NCBI GenBank assembly: GCA_958510825.1
Contig: OY294048.1
Location: 20,663,589 to 20,727,588 of the forward strand
Direction: 5' to 3'
DNA: 64,000 nucleotides
From: Brachypterus glaber
Taxonomy: Eukaryota; Arthropoda; Insecta; Coleoptera; Kateretidae
The notes beneath the pieces were generated by a model that saw only the letters and a program-made list of their open reading frames with translations, was not told the DNA's origin and searched no databases. The position numbers and the translations under genes were made by a program. This document shows positions 45,888 to 57,942 of this stretch, piece after piece; positions within the stretch are counted from its first letter, which is position 1; the number at the start of each line of letters is the position of its first letter.

Positions 45888-48072
45888 CATGTATGTTTAT
45901 CGTGCATGCTTATCGTTAGGTATCCTTATGTACATGGAAATTTCAGCCCAAAATGCCTACTTTTAAAATTTTGGTAAAATCAGCTGATTATGACACCCGT
46001 AGGTTGATAAATACAAGGTGGTCCAACGTGCAAAATGTGTACAAAATACTGACAACTGACATATTGACATAACCTAAGTGTTTATTTTTTAGAATAATAA
46101 ATAAATGTTTTATGTGACAAAATATCTTTGTATAAAGTCCAAAAACGACTGTAAACTACTACTAATAAAGAAAATATATGAAATTAAAAGGTAGGCGATT
46201 TCTACACATAACAATCCTTCATAAAATATCGGCACTATAGTGACCTCAACGTTATTGTAAAATTAAACACTATGAAGTTGTTTAGAATATATGGTATTTT
46301 ATGTTATACTATACAAAATTTATATATACAACTTTAATAGTGTATTTAATTTAACGTTATAATGTTTGAATAATCGTAAAAATTGTATTATATACCTTAA
46401 AGTTGTTACAAGGTTTGATTGTGCTATTTTTAGATTTTTCTATCAGTGTAATATTGATATTCCATTCGCGCATACGCCACATCGCGCTGTCAAAATAAGG
46501 CAATCCGTAGGTTTCTTGCAAGATAGCATAATTTTATATAAAATATAAATATAAATATAAAATTTATAGTGTTGCTTTCCCATTTTGAACATTTTTAAAA
46601 TGTTGGGAAAGCTTTGCAAAAAATAGTTATTTATGGTACTAGTGGGTAAAGTAAGATATTGCTCATGAGAAAATTAACCTGGCGTCAGCCAAGCAGGTTA
46701 ATTTTCAAGAGGGCAATATTGGTTTACCCATGAGTGCCATACAAGGTTTTATCCAATAAATAGCTTAGGAATTCATATTTTTATTAAAAATTTTAATGAC
46801 ATTTACAAGAAAATAATTTGACAAGTGACAGTTGAGTGGGTAAAATAAATAATTATCCACTCAATAAAGTAAAAGCCACGCGGGGGTTATTATTGAGTTC
46901 GTCTATTTAAAATAAAGCTGGTAATTGTCTTATTATCTGTATGTATTGGATAAAATATTTTTTTCCTATTTTTGAGTTTTATGACTTTCTATGTCGATAA
47001 ACATCGATTTCGAGCAAAGCAAAAATTCTGTAAGCACTATAACTTAAGAACGCTTTAAGCTAGAGCATATAGGTGTGTTACCAAAAGTTCTTGCTCGGGA
47101 TTGTTTTTGGTAGTAAAAACACTGCGGTCTGGCAAGGGAGACAAATAAGAAAAAATATATTTTTCACAAAAAAAAAATATATAATTGCTATATACAAGTT
47201 TTTGAGGTGGCTAAAACTGAATATGATCTGGATCTGATAATTAAATAATTAAATGTTAGGATTTCTTTAGCCAATGTAAAGAAATTAAAGAATAGTTTAA
47301 TAATATAATCCTTTTTTTTTTAAATAAGAAATAAAAGCTAGTAGAAAACTTTTGCTTACTTATGGATTTTGCGTGCATATTGACTAACATACATATTATT
47401 TCAAGTTTTAGTATTAACGTTTATTTTGTGGGGATGCACCGTTTTTTTTCTTTGTCCAAAGCGATTTTTTATAGACTTTTTTTTTCGCAGAAAAAACATT
47501 TTGGAAATCTGTTATCGTTAAAAATTAAGTATATTTTGTTTATTTTCAATGCCCCGATTCTGAAAATGATCATCATTATTTGCGAAAACATGCCGCTTTT
47601 TTGCTATGGTGATTTTTTTATATTCTTCTTGTTTTCTCAATTAAAATGGAAGGCATCCTTCAAAGACACCTTCATAAAATTCAAATATAATTTAGGCTGA
47701 AAGAAGCGAGATGGGCTTGGCCATATTTCAGCCGCGCACCCGCGCGAAATATTCTTTATAGTTATGAATATAACTGTGGCTTGGTTCTAAAAGGGCCAAT
47801 GTCAAAAATTTTGAAACATTAGCAGTTTAACAGAAATGCTAATTGCAAACACACGTCGGCCCTTGTCGCTTAAAGTCTAAACTTATTTTACAAGCACTGG
47901 CATTGGCTTCTTTAGGTTATATAGATCTGAAAAAAAAATAGTTCGGAGGACTCAAAATACGGAAAAAGTGACATTGGACTTTTTAGAACCGAGCCACAGA
48001 TAATATTCGTTAAAATCTTCTATTCTATAACTTATTGACCTCTACTCAAAATAACTTCTGTTTAATAAGATA
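45888..48072. other. AT-rich sequence with one hairpin
   Basis: Hairpin at about 46646-46729: GGGTAAAGTAAGATATTGCT and GAAAATTAACCTG pair with CAGGTTAATTTTC and GGCAATATTGGTTTACCC. The ORF 47362-47700 is Phe/Ile-rich low-complexity sequence and not supported. No other element boundary was found. Confidence 0.5.
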
Positions 48073-48617
48073 CAGCCTGTTCCAGAACTCGCGTACAGAA
48101 ATTTGAGGGTATATTAAAAACTCTCTGGAAAACATGAAAAAAATTTCAAAAATAATCCATCTTCAATACTAATTAAAAAGGAAGCTATTTAATCTGACCA
48201 ATCCTGTTGCTGATCTTAAATTACCTACAAATTAGTTTTTCCATACTTATTAGTAACTATGGTTGCATCTTAATTGTTGACGTGTGCATTGTTTGACTCT
48301 TTCAACTTTAGAATCTTTTTAGGTTATTATATTTTGACAAAACCGACAGAGGCTATCAAATATTCTACTTTTACAGGGTCACTCCATCCGGCGGTGGTTT
48401 TTTGACATTAATATGTACCTGTAATAATTAAATTTGCTTCCATAGCTACAAATTCAACTTTTAAAGGTAATTTAACATCAGCAACAGTGTTGGTCCAATT
48501 AAAGCGTTCTTATTTTTGAATTGAACGAAGATATTTTTTTTACATTTTTTTTTCATATTTTCGAGAGGGTTTTTAATATACCCCCAAATTTCTGTACGCG
48601 AGTTCTGGAACAGGCTG
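48073..48617. mobile_element. MITE with CAGCCTGTTCCAG termini
   Basis: TA flanks (48071-48072 and 48618-48619). Terminal inverted repeats are about 45 bp: CAGCCTGTTCCAGAACTCGC continuing GTACAGAAATTTG, and its complement ending CTGGAACAGGCTG. Length 545 bp. Non-coding interior. Confidence 0.88.
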
Positions 48618-48619
48618 TA

Positions 48620-48722
48620 TATTCTATAGTCTCGAAATCTGTCAGTTTATGTGCCTGCTATATTTTAGGCCGTTTTAAAATTAAAAGCGAGAAAGGATGT
48701 AACAGTAAATAAATAAATAAAT
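48620..48722 (+). repeat. Short LINE-like 3' tail
   Basis: The sequence ends GGATGTAACAGTAAATAAAT followed by an (AAAT)n run, like the 3' end of the LINE fragment at 54300-55130 (GGATGTAACAATAAATAAAT). Only the extreme 3' part is present. Confidence 0.55.
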
Positions 48723-48884
48723 ATGGACAGCACATCCATAGGTATAAAATAAAAATGCAATCGTATGATAATCATTAAAGTACTGGGCTGAAAACAGTTA
48801 TTAAACGAACGCTATAATTATTTAAATGCCTGGTTAAGCATTAAAATGAGACGCCTGATTCAATAAGGTAAAGGGGAATATGCT

Positions 48885-49575
48885 TGGTATAGTATGGAAT
48901 AGACAATATTCCGCGCGAGCGGAAACTTTTTCATACGAGCCGGTAGGCGAGTATGACGGTCCCGCGAGCGCGGAATGACTATTCCATATATTTTGTAGAC
49001 TATACTTTTTCTTCGACTACAAATATGAAACACTGTATGGCTTAAACTGCGGACAAGGCTAAAAACAATGTTTTTTGAGACTCTACATTGTAAATGCAAC
49101 AAAACACATATTTTTAAATAAAGCAATTAATGTTATTTAATAATTTTATCAAATTAGTAGTTATAAAAGATTTTACATATTTACAAATTAAAATGCAAAA
49201 ATTGAAGGTTATGTCAGATTGTTGTGACATATATCAGGTTTAATATTTAACAATAGATGGGAGCAGTTTTATTTTTTGAACTAAATTGATAAAAACCGTT
49301 AAAATATTAAGAAAAACTAATAAACTTTATGTAATTTTAAAGCAAAACTTTAAATTGCATTAAATTATTCAATATTTTATGGTAAAATATATATATTTTT
49401 GATAATTTTGCTACAGTATTCTTTACTTTTATAAAGAAGGGATGGCACTACATGTGCTCATTCTAACACTTGATACGGAATATTCATACCATATCTAGAG
49501 CTAAATGGATTCATTCTTTTTTTGAAAAGTGTGTGTATTTGCTTACACTCTAAAGCAGTAGTAGAAAAACATGAT
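48885..49575 (+). repeat. Family A, copy 2
   Basis: Collinear with 8866-9560. It retains the hairpin region (ATACGAGCCGGTAGGCGAGT, CGCGAGCGCGGAATG) and the ACACTTGATACGGAATATTC block. Just after it, GCTTGAATTTATGT / ACACATAAATTCAAGC forms a small perfect hairpin (about 49590-49624). Confidence 0.85.
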
Positions 49576-49699
49576 TTTTCCACTTTCCGCTTGAATTTAT
49601 GTATTTCACACATAAATTCAAGCCCGCCCGCCCGCTTTTTCTTTCTGCGCGCAATGTTTTTATTCAATAAGACAGTAGGTATGTTTACGATAAAATTAA

Positions 49700-51120
49700 A
49701 AGATTTAGGTGTTTTTTCATATAAACGGTGTCATGTGGGTTCTAGTAATTTTTATCGTCTTAACCCCAGTTTTAACATTGTCAACATATTTTTTCATGGA
49801 TTCATGCAAGAGTGCAAGAGTTGCATATGACCTTTTTTTACAGAAGTTGCATAATTCACAAAAGGGTGGGACCTTTTTTTATCATTAACTTTATTGTCGG
49901 AGAAAAAAGTTGGATTTTTAGACTAAAAAAAGTTGACATTTTTTACCTTCGCACAGCCACGAAATTTTCTTCGCTACGGCCCTGACTAAACCTAAACGTT
50001 TATTCTCTTTTGCCAGAATGAGGAACGTACATTTTTAACGTGTAGATTTCCTGAACGTTCGCTCACTCTTACTTGAAGTAACTTCATAATACAAAGTGTT
50101 ATGTAATTTTAATGCAAATCACTACATGTTAGGATACTGACATTGATTGGCATTTCCACGCACCATTCATATGACCAGTTGTTTACAGGCCTTGAAATAT
50201 TTTAATATTTAAAAATGAATAACATAAAATAAAAAAAAACTCAAAAAAAATAAATGAGTTAATAATTTTTTTGAGCAAAAATTAATCTATAGAGTTCTTT
50301 CAATGAATGTTGCTATATTTTCAATGATCGTGATATATTAAAATTAAATATAAGCAATATAACAGGCAGTAAAGTTATGTAATTCTTCTTATTTTATAGT
50401 AAACTCCTCGCAGTCACACGTAATATTTTTTCCTGTAAAGTTAATTTAAACTTAAATTATAATAATAATAATAATAATAAAGTTATTTAATGGTTACCTA
50501 AAAGTCCTTCAGCCTTATTTTACATACATATTTGTTTAAATATATTATAGAAATAAAAAAAAATTATTTCTAAAAAAAGAAAAACAAATTTAATACATGT
50601 GTGATGATTAGATTTTAATTTTTAACCATGGCATATAGTAGTTCAAAAAGGGTGTTTTCTGGGTATTTCCTGACTGCACGTAAATCTTCTTCTCTAGGGT
50701 GGCACAGTGGAGTTATCAGATCAATATTGTGCTGATGATCATTAATCGGAATAAATTCAGCAACGTTAAAAATAAACACAGAAACATAGGCTTACGGAAT
50801 AATTTTGCCGAATTATGAGGGAAATTTTTAAAAAGGTCACTAAATCGAAACATTTGACGACTAATTTGTTACACACAACAATATTGAATATACATATTAA
50901 CTATAATTATGTAAATATATCGGTGTTTTTCGAAGAAAATAAAAATGTAAATATTTAAAACCTCGCGTCAATGATAGAATCGACGCGGCGCCTATGCGAG
51001 CAAGGGAAATTCGCCGATGACTGCTGATGATTTGCAAATTTTTCAGAGATATGTGAAAATCTTGATAACGTAGGTTTTAGTTTTGTAGTTTGTAAGGATT
51101 GTGTAAGGAATTATTAGGAT
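49700..51120. other. AT-rich sequence, no defined element
   Basis: A word CTACGGCCCTGACT (about 49974) is the complement of GTCAGGGCCGTAG near 40746, suggesting repeat debris. A short (ATA)n tract lies at about 50460. No exon was recognised. Confidence 0.4.
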
Positions 51121-51148
51121 GTCTAATTTTGATCGACGCCTGTCTTTA

Positions 51149-51242
51149 TCTCGAAAAAAATTACCTCGAAAGCAAATACCTCGAAAAAAATACCTCGAAA
51201 ATATTTCCCTCGAAAGGACATTACCTCGAAAAGACGTTATTT
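51149..51242 (+). repeat. Solo array of 15-16-bp CTCGAAAAAAATTAC units
   Basis: About six degenerate units start CTCGAAA and end TAC or CC, in direct orientation. Period and style match the arms of the Foldback-type elements, but no opposite arm was found nearby. Confidence 0.75.
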
Positions 51243-51770
51243 ATGGGTCGTTTAGGGGCCCTCAAGTTTTAATTTTAGCTATTTTACAACTTTCTTTGGA
51301 CTTAGTATTTCACCACAACAGTTTTGGAAATATTGAATGAATTTTAAACTATAACCTTACCCATATCTAAATAAATATATAATAATATTAAATTTTTTGC
51401 CATTTTTAATTTTTTGAGCGCCTGCGTTATTAAATAAGAGAAGGCAAGATGATCTGAAAGACAAAAACAAAATGTCAATGTACTTTTCTACATGGTTTTA
51501 CCTTATTGAAAAGAAGATTGCGTAGTCGTCTTAGACTCCCACGACCAAAATCCCAAAATGCTGAAACCTGTTTAACCGATTGTTTCTACAATTGCTCACT
51601 CATTTAATGGACCAGTCAATAGATCCAAATGCAATATTAAATTGCTGATTTTTAGACCGGACCATAGCTATGCATCTATGCATAGTACCCATAATTTGTA
51701 TTTTTTTTTTCTTAATTTTTTATTCTATGCTTTGCCGTTACAAAAATATTGCATTTTACGCTAAAATTGC

Positions 51771-52004
51771 ACTTAACATGTATTGGTTAAAAAAACAATA
51801 CAAAATCATTTTTTCTACAATTCCAAATAACATCAATGTGATGTTTTTTTTCTACCTATGCTATAGCTATAAACTGGTCCAAGAACCACTTAACATGTAT
51901 TGGTTAAAAAAACAATACAAAATCATTTTTTCTACAATTCCAAATAACATCAATGTGATGTTTTTTTTCTACCTATGCTATAGCTATAAACTGGTCCAAG
52001 AACC
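51771..52004 (+). repeat. Exact 117-bp tandem duplication
   Basis: ACTTAACATGTATTGGTTAA begins at 51771 and 51888, and the two 117-bp units appear identical. The period is a multiple of three, so an ORF (51670-52116) reads through both, but its protein is low-complexity and unrecognised. Confidence 0.95.
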
Positions 52005-52288
52005 AGCAATTTTTTTCCGTTGGGCCGTTGTGCAATATATTCCAATTATTTATAAGTTAAAATTCCAAATTTTGTTAATATTTAATTTAAGTAATTTTTT
52101 GACAGGAATCAGTTAGAAAAGCAAGAGAAAGTGCCGAATGTAATATTTGGAATATTTTGATAAATGTAGATATTTATTTTATTTTGTAAAAACCCAAATT
52201 TCCTACTGTACGTTTAATGTACCCACATTTAAATTTCCCACTGCACATTTTGTATCCATTTGCAAGTTAAAATAACCTGATTACATCG

Positions 52289-54185
52289 GATGATATTCGC
52301 GCCGATTCAGTCAGGGCTGAGGGCTTGGGCCACGGATTTGACTGATTATTTTTTATGTGTAGCCCATCGATGTTAAAGAAAAACCTTCACGGGATTTTTT
52401 TCAAAAACTCCCCGTTTTGAAAATATGATTTTTTAATTTTTTTTCAAAATTTTAGAATTTCCTGAATATGTGATATTGACGTGCAATAACTCAAACACTA
52501 TTTAAACTAGAGAACTGTAGTTTTCGCTAATAAAAAAATCATATTTTTTTCTATTGAATTTTATAAATTAGTTTTGACAGTTTTTTCTTTTTTCAAGATG
52601 GTGGCAAATATTTTTGAGGCCATTTTCCTCATAAACTCAATTTTTTATTTTTTTTGAAATTTTCAGGATCAACTTAATTATGTATACTTTTGATTTAAAA
52701 AAATAGCTCTTTTTTGTTATTTCTTTGCTAAAACCAATAATATGGCCAAAAACGGAATTTTGCCAATTTTTTCGAACTTTATTCGCAGTAGGCGTGGAAA
52801 AATTCTCGTTTACCGGTTAAAACTACTGTCTGCATGTTATATTTTATGCCCCTTTCATGATAATAGTTTTGTAAGATACACAATAATATTGTATAACAAT
52901 ATATTATATTGTGATGATATCCGCGCCGATCGATCGATCGCGATCCCAGCAGGGCTGACAGCATTGGTCACAGATTTGTCTGATTATTTTCTGATGTGTA
53001 GTCCACCGATGTCTAAGAAAAACCTCCAAGGGATTTTATTCAAAAAAGTCCCGTTTCGAAAATATAATTTTTTTAAATTTTCTTAAAATTTTTTAAATTT
53101 GTCAAAAATTTGACACTGGCGTGCAATAACTCAAAAACTATATAACCTAGAGAATTGAGGTTTCCACCAATAAAAAAATATATATTTTTCTATTAAATCG
53201 CTTTAATTTAGTATTGATAGTATTTTGTTTTCTAAGATGGCGGCAAAAAAGTGACCTTCAATTTTTTTCCCGCCATCTTGAAAAAACAAAAAACTATCGA
53301 AACTAAATTAACTCAATTTAATAGAAAAAAATATGATTTTTTATTGGTGGAAACCGCAATTGTCAAATTTTTGACAAATTTAAAAAATTTTAAGAAAATT
53401 TAAAAACATGATATTTTCGAAACGGGACTTTTTTGAATAAAATCCCTTGGAGGTTTTTCTTAAACATCGGTGGACTACACATCAAAAGATAATCAGACAA
53501 ATCCGTGACCAATGCTGTTAGCCCTACTGGGATCGGCGCGGATATCATCACAATATAATATATTGTTATACAATATTATTGTATATCTTAAAAATCTATT
53601 ATCATAAAACGGGCATAAAATATGACATACAGGCAATAGTTTTAACCGGTAAGTGAGAATTTTTCCACGCCTACTGCGAATAAAGTTCGAAAAAGTTGGT
53701 AAAATTCCGTTTTTTGGCCATATTATTGGTTCTAGCAAAGAAATAACAAAAAGGTGCTATTTTTTTATTTTTTTAATCAAAAGTACACATAATTAGTAGT
53801 TGATCCTGAAAATTTCAAAAAAATAAAAAATTGAGTTTTTGAGAACAATGGCCTCAAAAATTTTCGACGCCATCTTGAAAAAACAAAAAACTGTCAAAAA
53901 CAATTTGATAAAATTCGATAGAAAAAAATATGATTTTTTAATAGCGAAACCCGCAGTTCTCTAGGTTAAACAGTTTTTGAGTAATTGCACGTCAATGTCA
54001 CATTTTCAAGAAATTTAAAAATTTTGAAAAAAATTTAAAAAAAATCATATTTTCAAAACGGGGCTTTTTTTTAAATCCCGTGGAGGTTTTTCTCTAACAT
54101 CGGTGAGCTACACATAAATAATAAAAATAATCAGCGACCCGTGACCCAAGCCCTTAGCCCTGCCTGAATCGGCGCGGATATCATC
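52289..54185. mobile_element. 1.9-kb nested palindrome with GATGATATCCGCGCC ends
   Basis: The whole block is an inverted repeat centred near 53235. The outer ends (GATGATATTCGCGCCGATTC at 52289 and its complement ending at 54185) enclose a second pair of the same ends at 52913 and 53549. The inner pair bounds a 637-bp copy of the same family, so each arm holds two related units in direct order. Units contain AAAACCTYCAMGGGATTTT and AAGATGGYGGCAAA. No transposase; small ORFs are mirror images of each other across the centre. Confidence 0.9.
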
Positions 54186-54266
54186 ATTACTAAATAATCG
54201 AATACACATACAATTTTTTTGAAAATTGAGAAATGTCAAAAGGCTGCCATATAATACGACCTATTA

Positions 54267-54314
54267 GGGCTTAGCCATCAATATGCATGTAGTATATGCA
54301 TATTGATGGCTAAG
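54267..54314. repeat. Perfect 20-bp-arm hairpin
   Basis: GCTTAGCCATCAATATGCAT pairs exactly with ATGCATATTGATGGCTAAGC around a 7-base loop. It lies at the broken 5' edge of the LINE fragment, so an inverted duplication at truncation is plausible. Confidence 0.85.
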
Positions 54315-54996
54315 CAAAATGCACTAAATAATTTAATTAAGTGGTGTCGTGAAAATAAGTTACCTCTGAACGCTGCCAAATGTAATGTAGTCTCTTATGT
54401 TTGATAGTAAATTGGATTTCAGTTTACATATTGAGAAAACAGTTACATCAGCTTTTCGTAGTCTTGTTTTTGTTATTAGAAATAGTTACGGTTTTAAAGA
54501 TCGATCGGTTTTGTTTGCATTATTTAATTCCTTTGTTTTGTCTAAACTTGAATATGCAAGCCTGATTTGGAATCCAAAATACAAATACGAAATTGATGCT
54601 ATCGATAAAATTTTAAGAAGGTTTTTAAAATTTGTTAGCTTTAAAATAGATGGGGTTTACTCTATTATTGGTATTGATAACAATCTTTTACTGGACAGAT
54701 TTAACATAATGAGCTTAAAAAACAGAAGAGCTTCCGGATCTGTAATTTTTTTGTACAAAATAATTCACAATAAGATTGATTGTTCAGAACTCTTAGAAAT
54801 GTTAAATTTTCATATTCCTACAGCCACTCGTACAAACGATACATTTTATTTGTCGAAGCCTAGAACCAACTTACTAACATTTTCACCGATTTACACTATG
54901 TGCAAAAACTATCATAAGATTCAAACTGATGTTGATATATTCTCCTGCAGTAACAGCCGCATTAAATTTGTCTTTCGCCAATTAAATTTGGACTAA
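54300..54996 (+). pseudogene. LINE reverse-transcriptase C-terminal fragment
   Basis: A first part (about 54312-54390) reads KWCRENKLPLNAAKCNVVSY, the segment after the YADD box of Jockey/CR1-type reverse transcriptases. A deletion of roughly 25 codons with a frame change leads into the 199-codon frame at 54397-54996. That frame contains LFDSKL-type FDSKLDFSLHIEK, then FALFNSFVLSKLEYASLIWNP (LEYxSxIWxP thumb motif), and an end with CSNSRIKFVFRQLN. The 5' end with the catalytic palm is missing. The clade is not certain. Confidence 0.87.
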
Positions 54997-55130
54997 TATT
55001 CTGTACTCTACTAGTTTGATTGTTATTATTTTTTTTTATATTTCTGTATCTTGTTGTTTGACTCATCCTTTAATTGGTTTTTACTGTTGGATGTAACAAT
55101 AAATAAATAAAAATAAAAATAAAATAAAAA
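54997..55130 (+). repeat. LINE 3' UTR and tail
   Basis: The frame is followed by about 95 bp of T-rich sequence and GGATGTAACAATAAATAAAT, then an (AAAAT)n-type tail, the expected 3' end of the preceding LINE. Confidence 0.8.
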
Positions 55131-55534
55131 AATATAATATATGCTATTATATAGTATTTTCTGAATTATAAAGCTATTTAAAAGAAATATCTAATTATTA
55201 ACAGTTGTTAAATTAATTATAATTTATCGCTAAAAACTACTTGCTCACTGGACTATAAACAAAATACCCACCGAATTATTTTGAACAATCGAAAGTGCAA
55301 AATGCTGTTTGGGTTCGTTGAAAAGTAAAAGTTGTTAAAAGTTTTTACGAGGTCGCTGCAACGAGAAAAATACATTTATTTGTGGAATTTTAAAAAATGC
55401 CACCTTTATTGAATTTCTTAAGTAAATATTTAACATTCCTAAAAAAATATTTATAATATTATGATGTCTCACGAACATTTTGGGACCAAACAATTTCAAT
55501 AATTATTTTCATACGCTCAGAAAATTTCGTTGGA

Positions 55535-55910
55535 CTTTTAATACTGAATTTTATTTGTTAATACATATTTTCTATTTATATCGCTACCATTGGTATTTAC
55601 TACTTTACTTGTGATATTAAATACTGCAATGTATGTATTTTATACAAAATTTTATGATACTAACATAGAGATAGTGCTGGTACATTTGGATCCCCACGGA
55701 ATGTGTTTATTAATACTAGCATGTTATAGTAAAAATTACTGTAACATTTGGTAAAGCATATCATACTTATAGTATGGTATACTTTGAGTTGTTGTTAAGT
55801 TGTATTACTGATCTATTTTAAACTATTCAGAAGAAATAACAATCGGTAAATATTATCAAAATTTTGGTTAGTAATAATATAAAGATTTCAACCACACACA
55901 TTACACACTG
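55535..55910. repeat. Family E single arm
   Basis: Matches the left arm of 21955-22940 (TTTATATCGCTACCATTGGT, ACTAACATAGAGA, GCTGGTACATTTGGATCC) and continues through the AACCACACACATTACACACTG segment, which is complementary to about 22350-22400. Only one arm remains. Confidence 0.75.
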
Positions 55911-56087
55911 ACAAAATAATCGATTCTATTAAAAAAAAACAAAGTTGACCTTGAAATGACCTTGAAAATGTAAATATCCGTAAAAAATAACTCCATTTTG
56001 TGTCCTCCATTAAAATAAACAACTTTTGTCCCACGCTTTTTTTCTAAAATGTACAGTTTTCGAGATATTTGAAAGTTTAAACACCCG

Positions 56088-56218
56088 GTTACTGCCCTAG
56101 AAAGCAGTAAATCTATTTGTCGCATAGCGACGTTTTTACAACTCTTATGTAATTTTCTGAAAACGCTGCTATTGAGAAATTTACTTACTGCTTTCTAGCT
56201 TAGTTAGCCAGTATAGGA
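56088..56218. mobile_element. Palindromic MITE family G, copy 3 (diverged)
   Basis: GTTACTGCCCTAGAAAGCAG ... CTACTGCTTTCTAGCTTAG-type halves match family G, with losses in the outer tip. Confidence 0.75.
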
Positions 56219-56655
56219 CTCTCAAATTTTATAATTTTAGCTAAAAAAGCAAAACATTTAAGAGGGACAACCTTTAAAAAACACCCGGTATACTTTTTAC
56301 CTGTATTATAAGGAATTTCGCATAGATGGTCGTAGCGGAAAAAATATTAATACTGTGGCTCAAAAGTGAATGTCCGTTGTTTTGGCGTAGGATCCAAAGC
56401 CTACGATGTTTCAAGAAATCTAGAGTTTCTATAGAATTTATTTAGGTAGAGATAATTTAAGGTATAAAAGCCAAATATAACTAGAAAGCAAAAAGATTGG
56501 AATAATTTTTTTCCTACGGTCTAGTTATTAGTGCCTATTTTCCAATCCAATCAGCTGATTACATATCTGCTGTCAGAAAATTAGTAAACGTCAAACACAT
56601 AACCTCAAATTGACAAACTATTGACTTTGAAAACGTAAATATCCGTAAAAAGTAA
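56219..56655. other. AT-rich sequence, nothing recognised
   Basis: No exon or element end identified. A copy of the dispersed module complementary to GGAATGCGTAGCATTACATA follows at 56655-56700. Confidence 0.4.
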
Positions 56656-56759
56656 ACAAGCCGTGAAGATATGTAATGCTATAGCATATACGCATTCCAT
56701 TACATATTATTCACAGTAAATGGTATATTTCATTTTACCAAATGCTTAAAAAAAATACA

Positions 56760-57195
56760 TTTTTTTTTTTTTGAAAATCGAAAAATAAATCTTTTAAAAA
56801 AAAATTTGAAAAAAACTTTTTCAATTTTTTTTTTAATTTTGTTTTCGCGAAAAACGAAAAAATTTTGAAAAAAAATGATAGTCTTTATTTTTTTTTTAAG
56901 TTTAACCCCCCATAACTTTTTTGTTTTTGGTGGGGTTACTTTGAAAAACAATAGAGACATTCCCCTCATAGAACTGACAATTTAAAGTCGATCGGATTAT
57001 TCGTTCTTGAGTTATCGTGTCTACAAAAAATGTGACATCAGACAGACGGACAGACGGAACTTTTCATAGTTTCTTATTTTTTCATGAAACATATTTGTAT
57101 CCAAAAATTTTTTGTCTATGAAGTTATTTGGCGATTTTGGGAAATTCGAAACTACCGTATAATATTATTTTAGCGCAGGCGCTGTGAATAATATA
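56760..57195 (-). repeat. Family I copy 2 (uninterrupted)
   Basis: Complement of family I at 41780-42480: GACAGACGGACAGACGG tract, AAATTCGAAACTACCGTATA and TTTTAGCGCAGGCGCTGTGA. It preserves the empty site for the Penelope-like insertion found in copy 1. Confidence 0.78.
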
Positions 57196-57582
57196 ATTAG
57201 CAATTTTGTTTCCCCTATTAAATTAAACAACTTTTGTCCGACGTTTTTTCTTCTAAAATGGATATTATTCGAGAATGCTATATTTTTTCAAATTTCAAGT
57301 CGACATCTTACGTCAGTGCCCATTTTCCACCCGTTACCTATGACAACGCTGATTTTACATATCTGCTGTCAGAAAATTAGTAACGTCAAACACACACACA
57401 TAACCTCAAATATGGCCTCAAATTGACAAACTAATTTTAAGATTATTTTTGCGTCTTCTGGATGTTTAGGTGATAGGTCGACGCAAACCATTTCAGTGCA
57501 CATCAAGTGCTTTTTTTACTCGGCTGCACCTCGTAAAGAAAAGCACCCTATTGCACTAAAAACTAGTGTACTCGGTGCTTAA

Positions 57583-57727
57583 TATAATATAATGTAATGT
57601 AATGTAATTTAATGTAATGTAATGCAATGCAATGCAATGCAATGCAATGCAATGTAATGTAATTTAATGTAATATAATGTAATGTAATGTAATGTAATAT
57701 AATATAATATAATATAATATAATATAA
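57583..57727. repeat. Pentanucleotide array (YAATR)n
   Basis: About 29 units of 5 bp. Variants are ordered symmetrically: TAATA at both ends, TAATG inward and a run of CAATG in the middle. The ORF on the minus strand with YI/LHY repeats is only the array read through. Confidence 0.95.
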
Positions 57728-57942
57728 AGTACTATTGTTGGATTTTTGGGAATAGCTTATAAAATTCGTTTGCGACTGGCTTTTGATGCACTCGGATAAT
57801 ATTTTTACATCACTGGCTCGTGGTGAACAAACTTTCATCCTCGTGCACTAAAAGATTAAGTCGCTAACTAATTTCATAATATACTATTATTAAGACCTTT
57901 TGTATGTGTCATTCTTCATATTTAAAGGCCTATCCAGAAGCT

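Noticed and set aside
47362..47700. 112-codon Phe/Ile-rich ORF as a membrane protein
   Set aside because: T-rich sequence produces Phe/Ile runs by chance; there is no splice, signal or homologous motif.
51670..52116. 148-codon ORF as a gene
   Set aside because: It exists because a 117-bp duplication is a multiple of three. The protein is low-complexity and has no recognised domain.
57563..57838. Repetitive Tyr/Ile/Leu/His protein
   Set aside because: It is the pentanucleotide array read on the minus strand.
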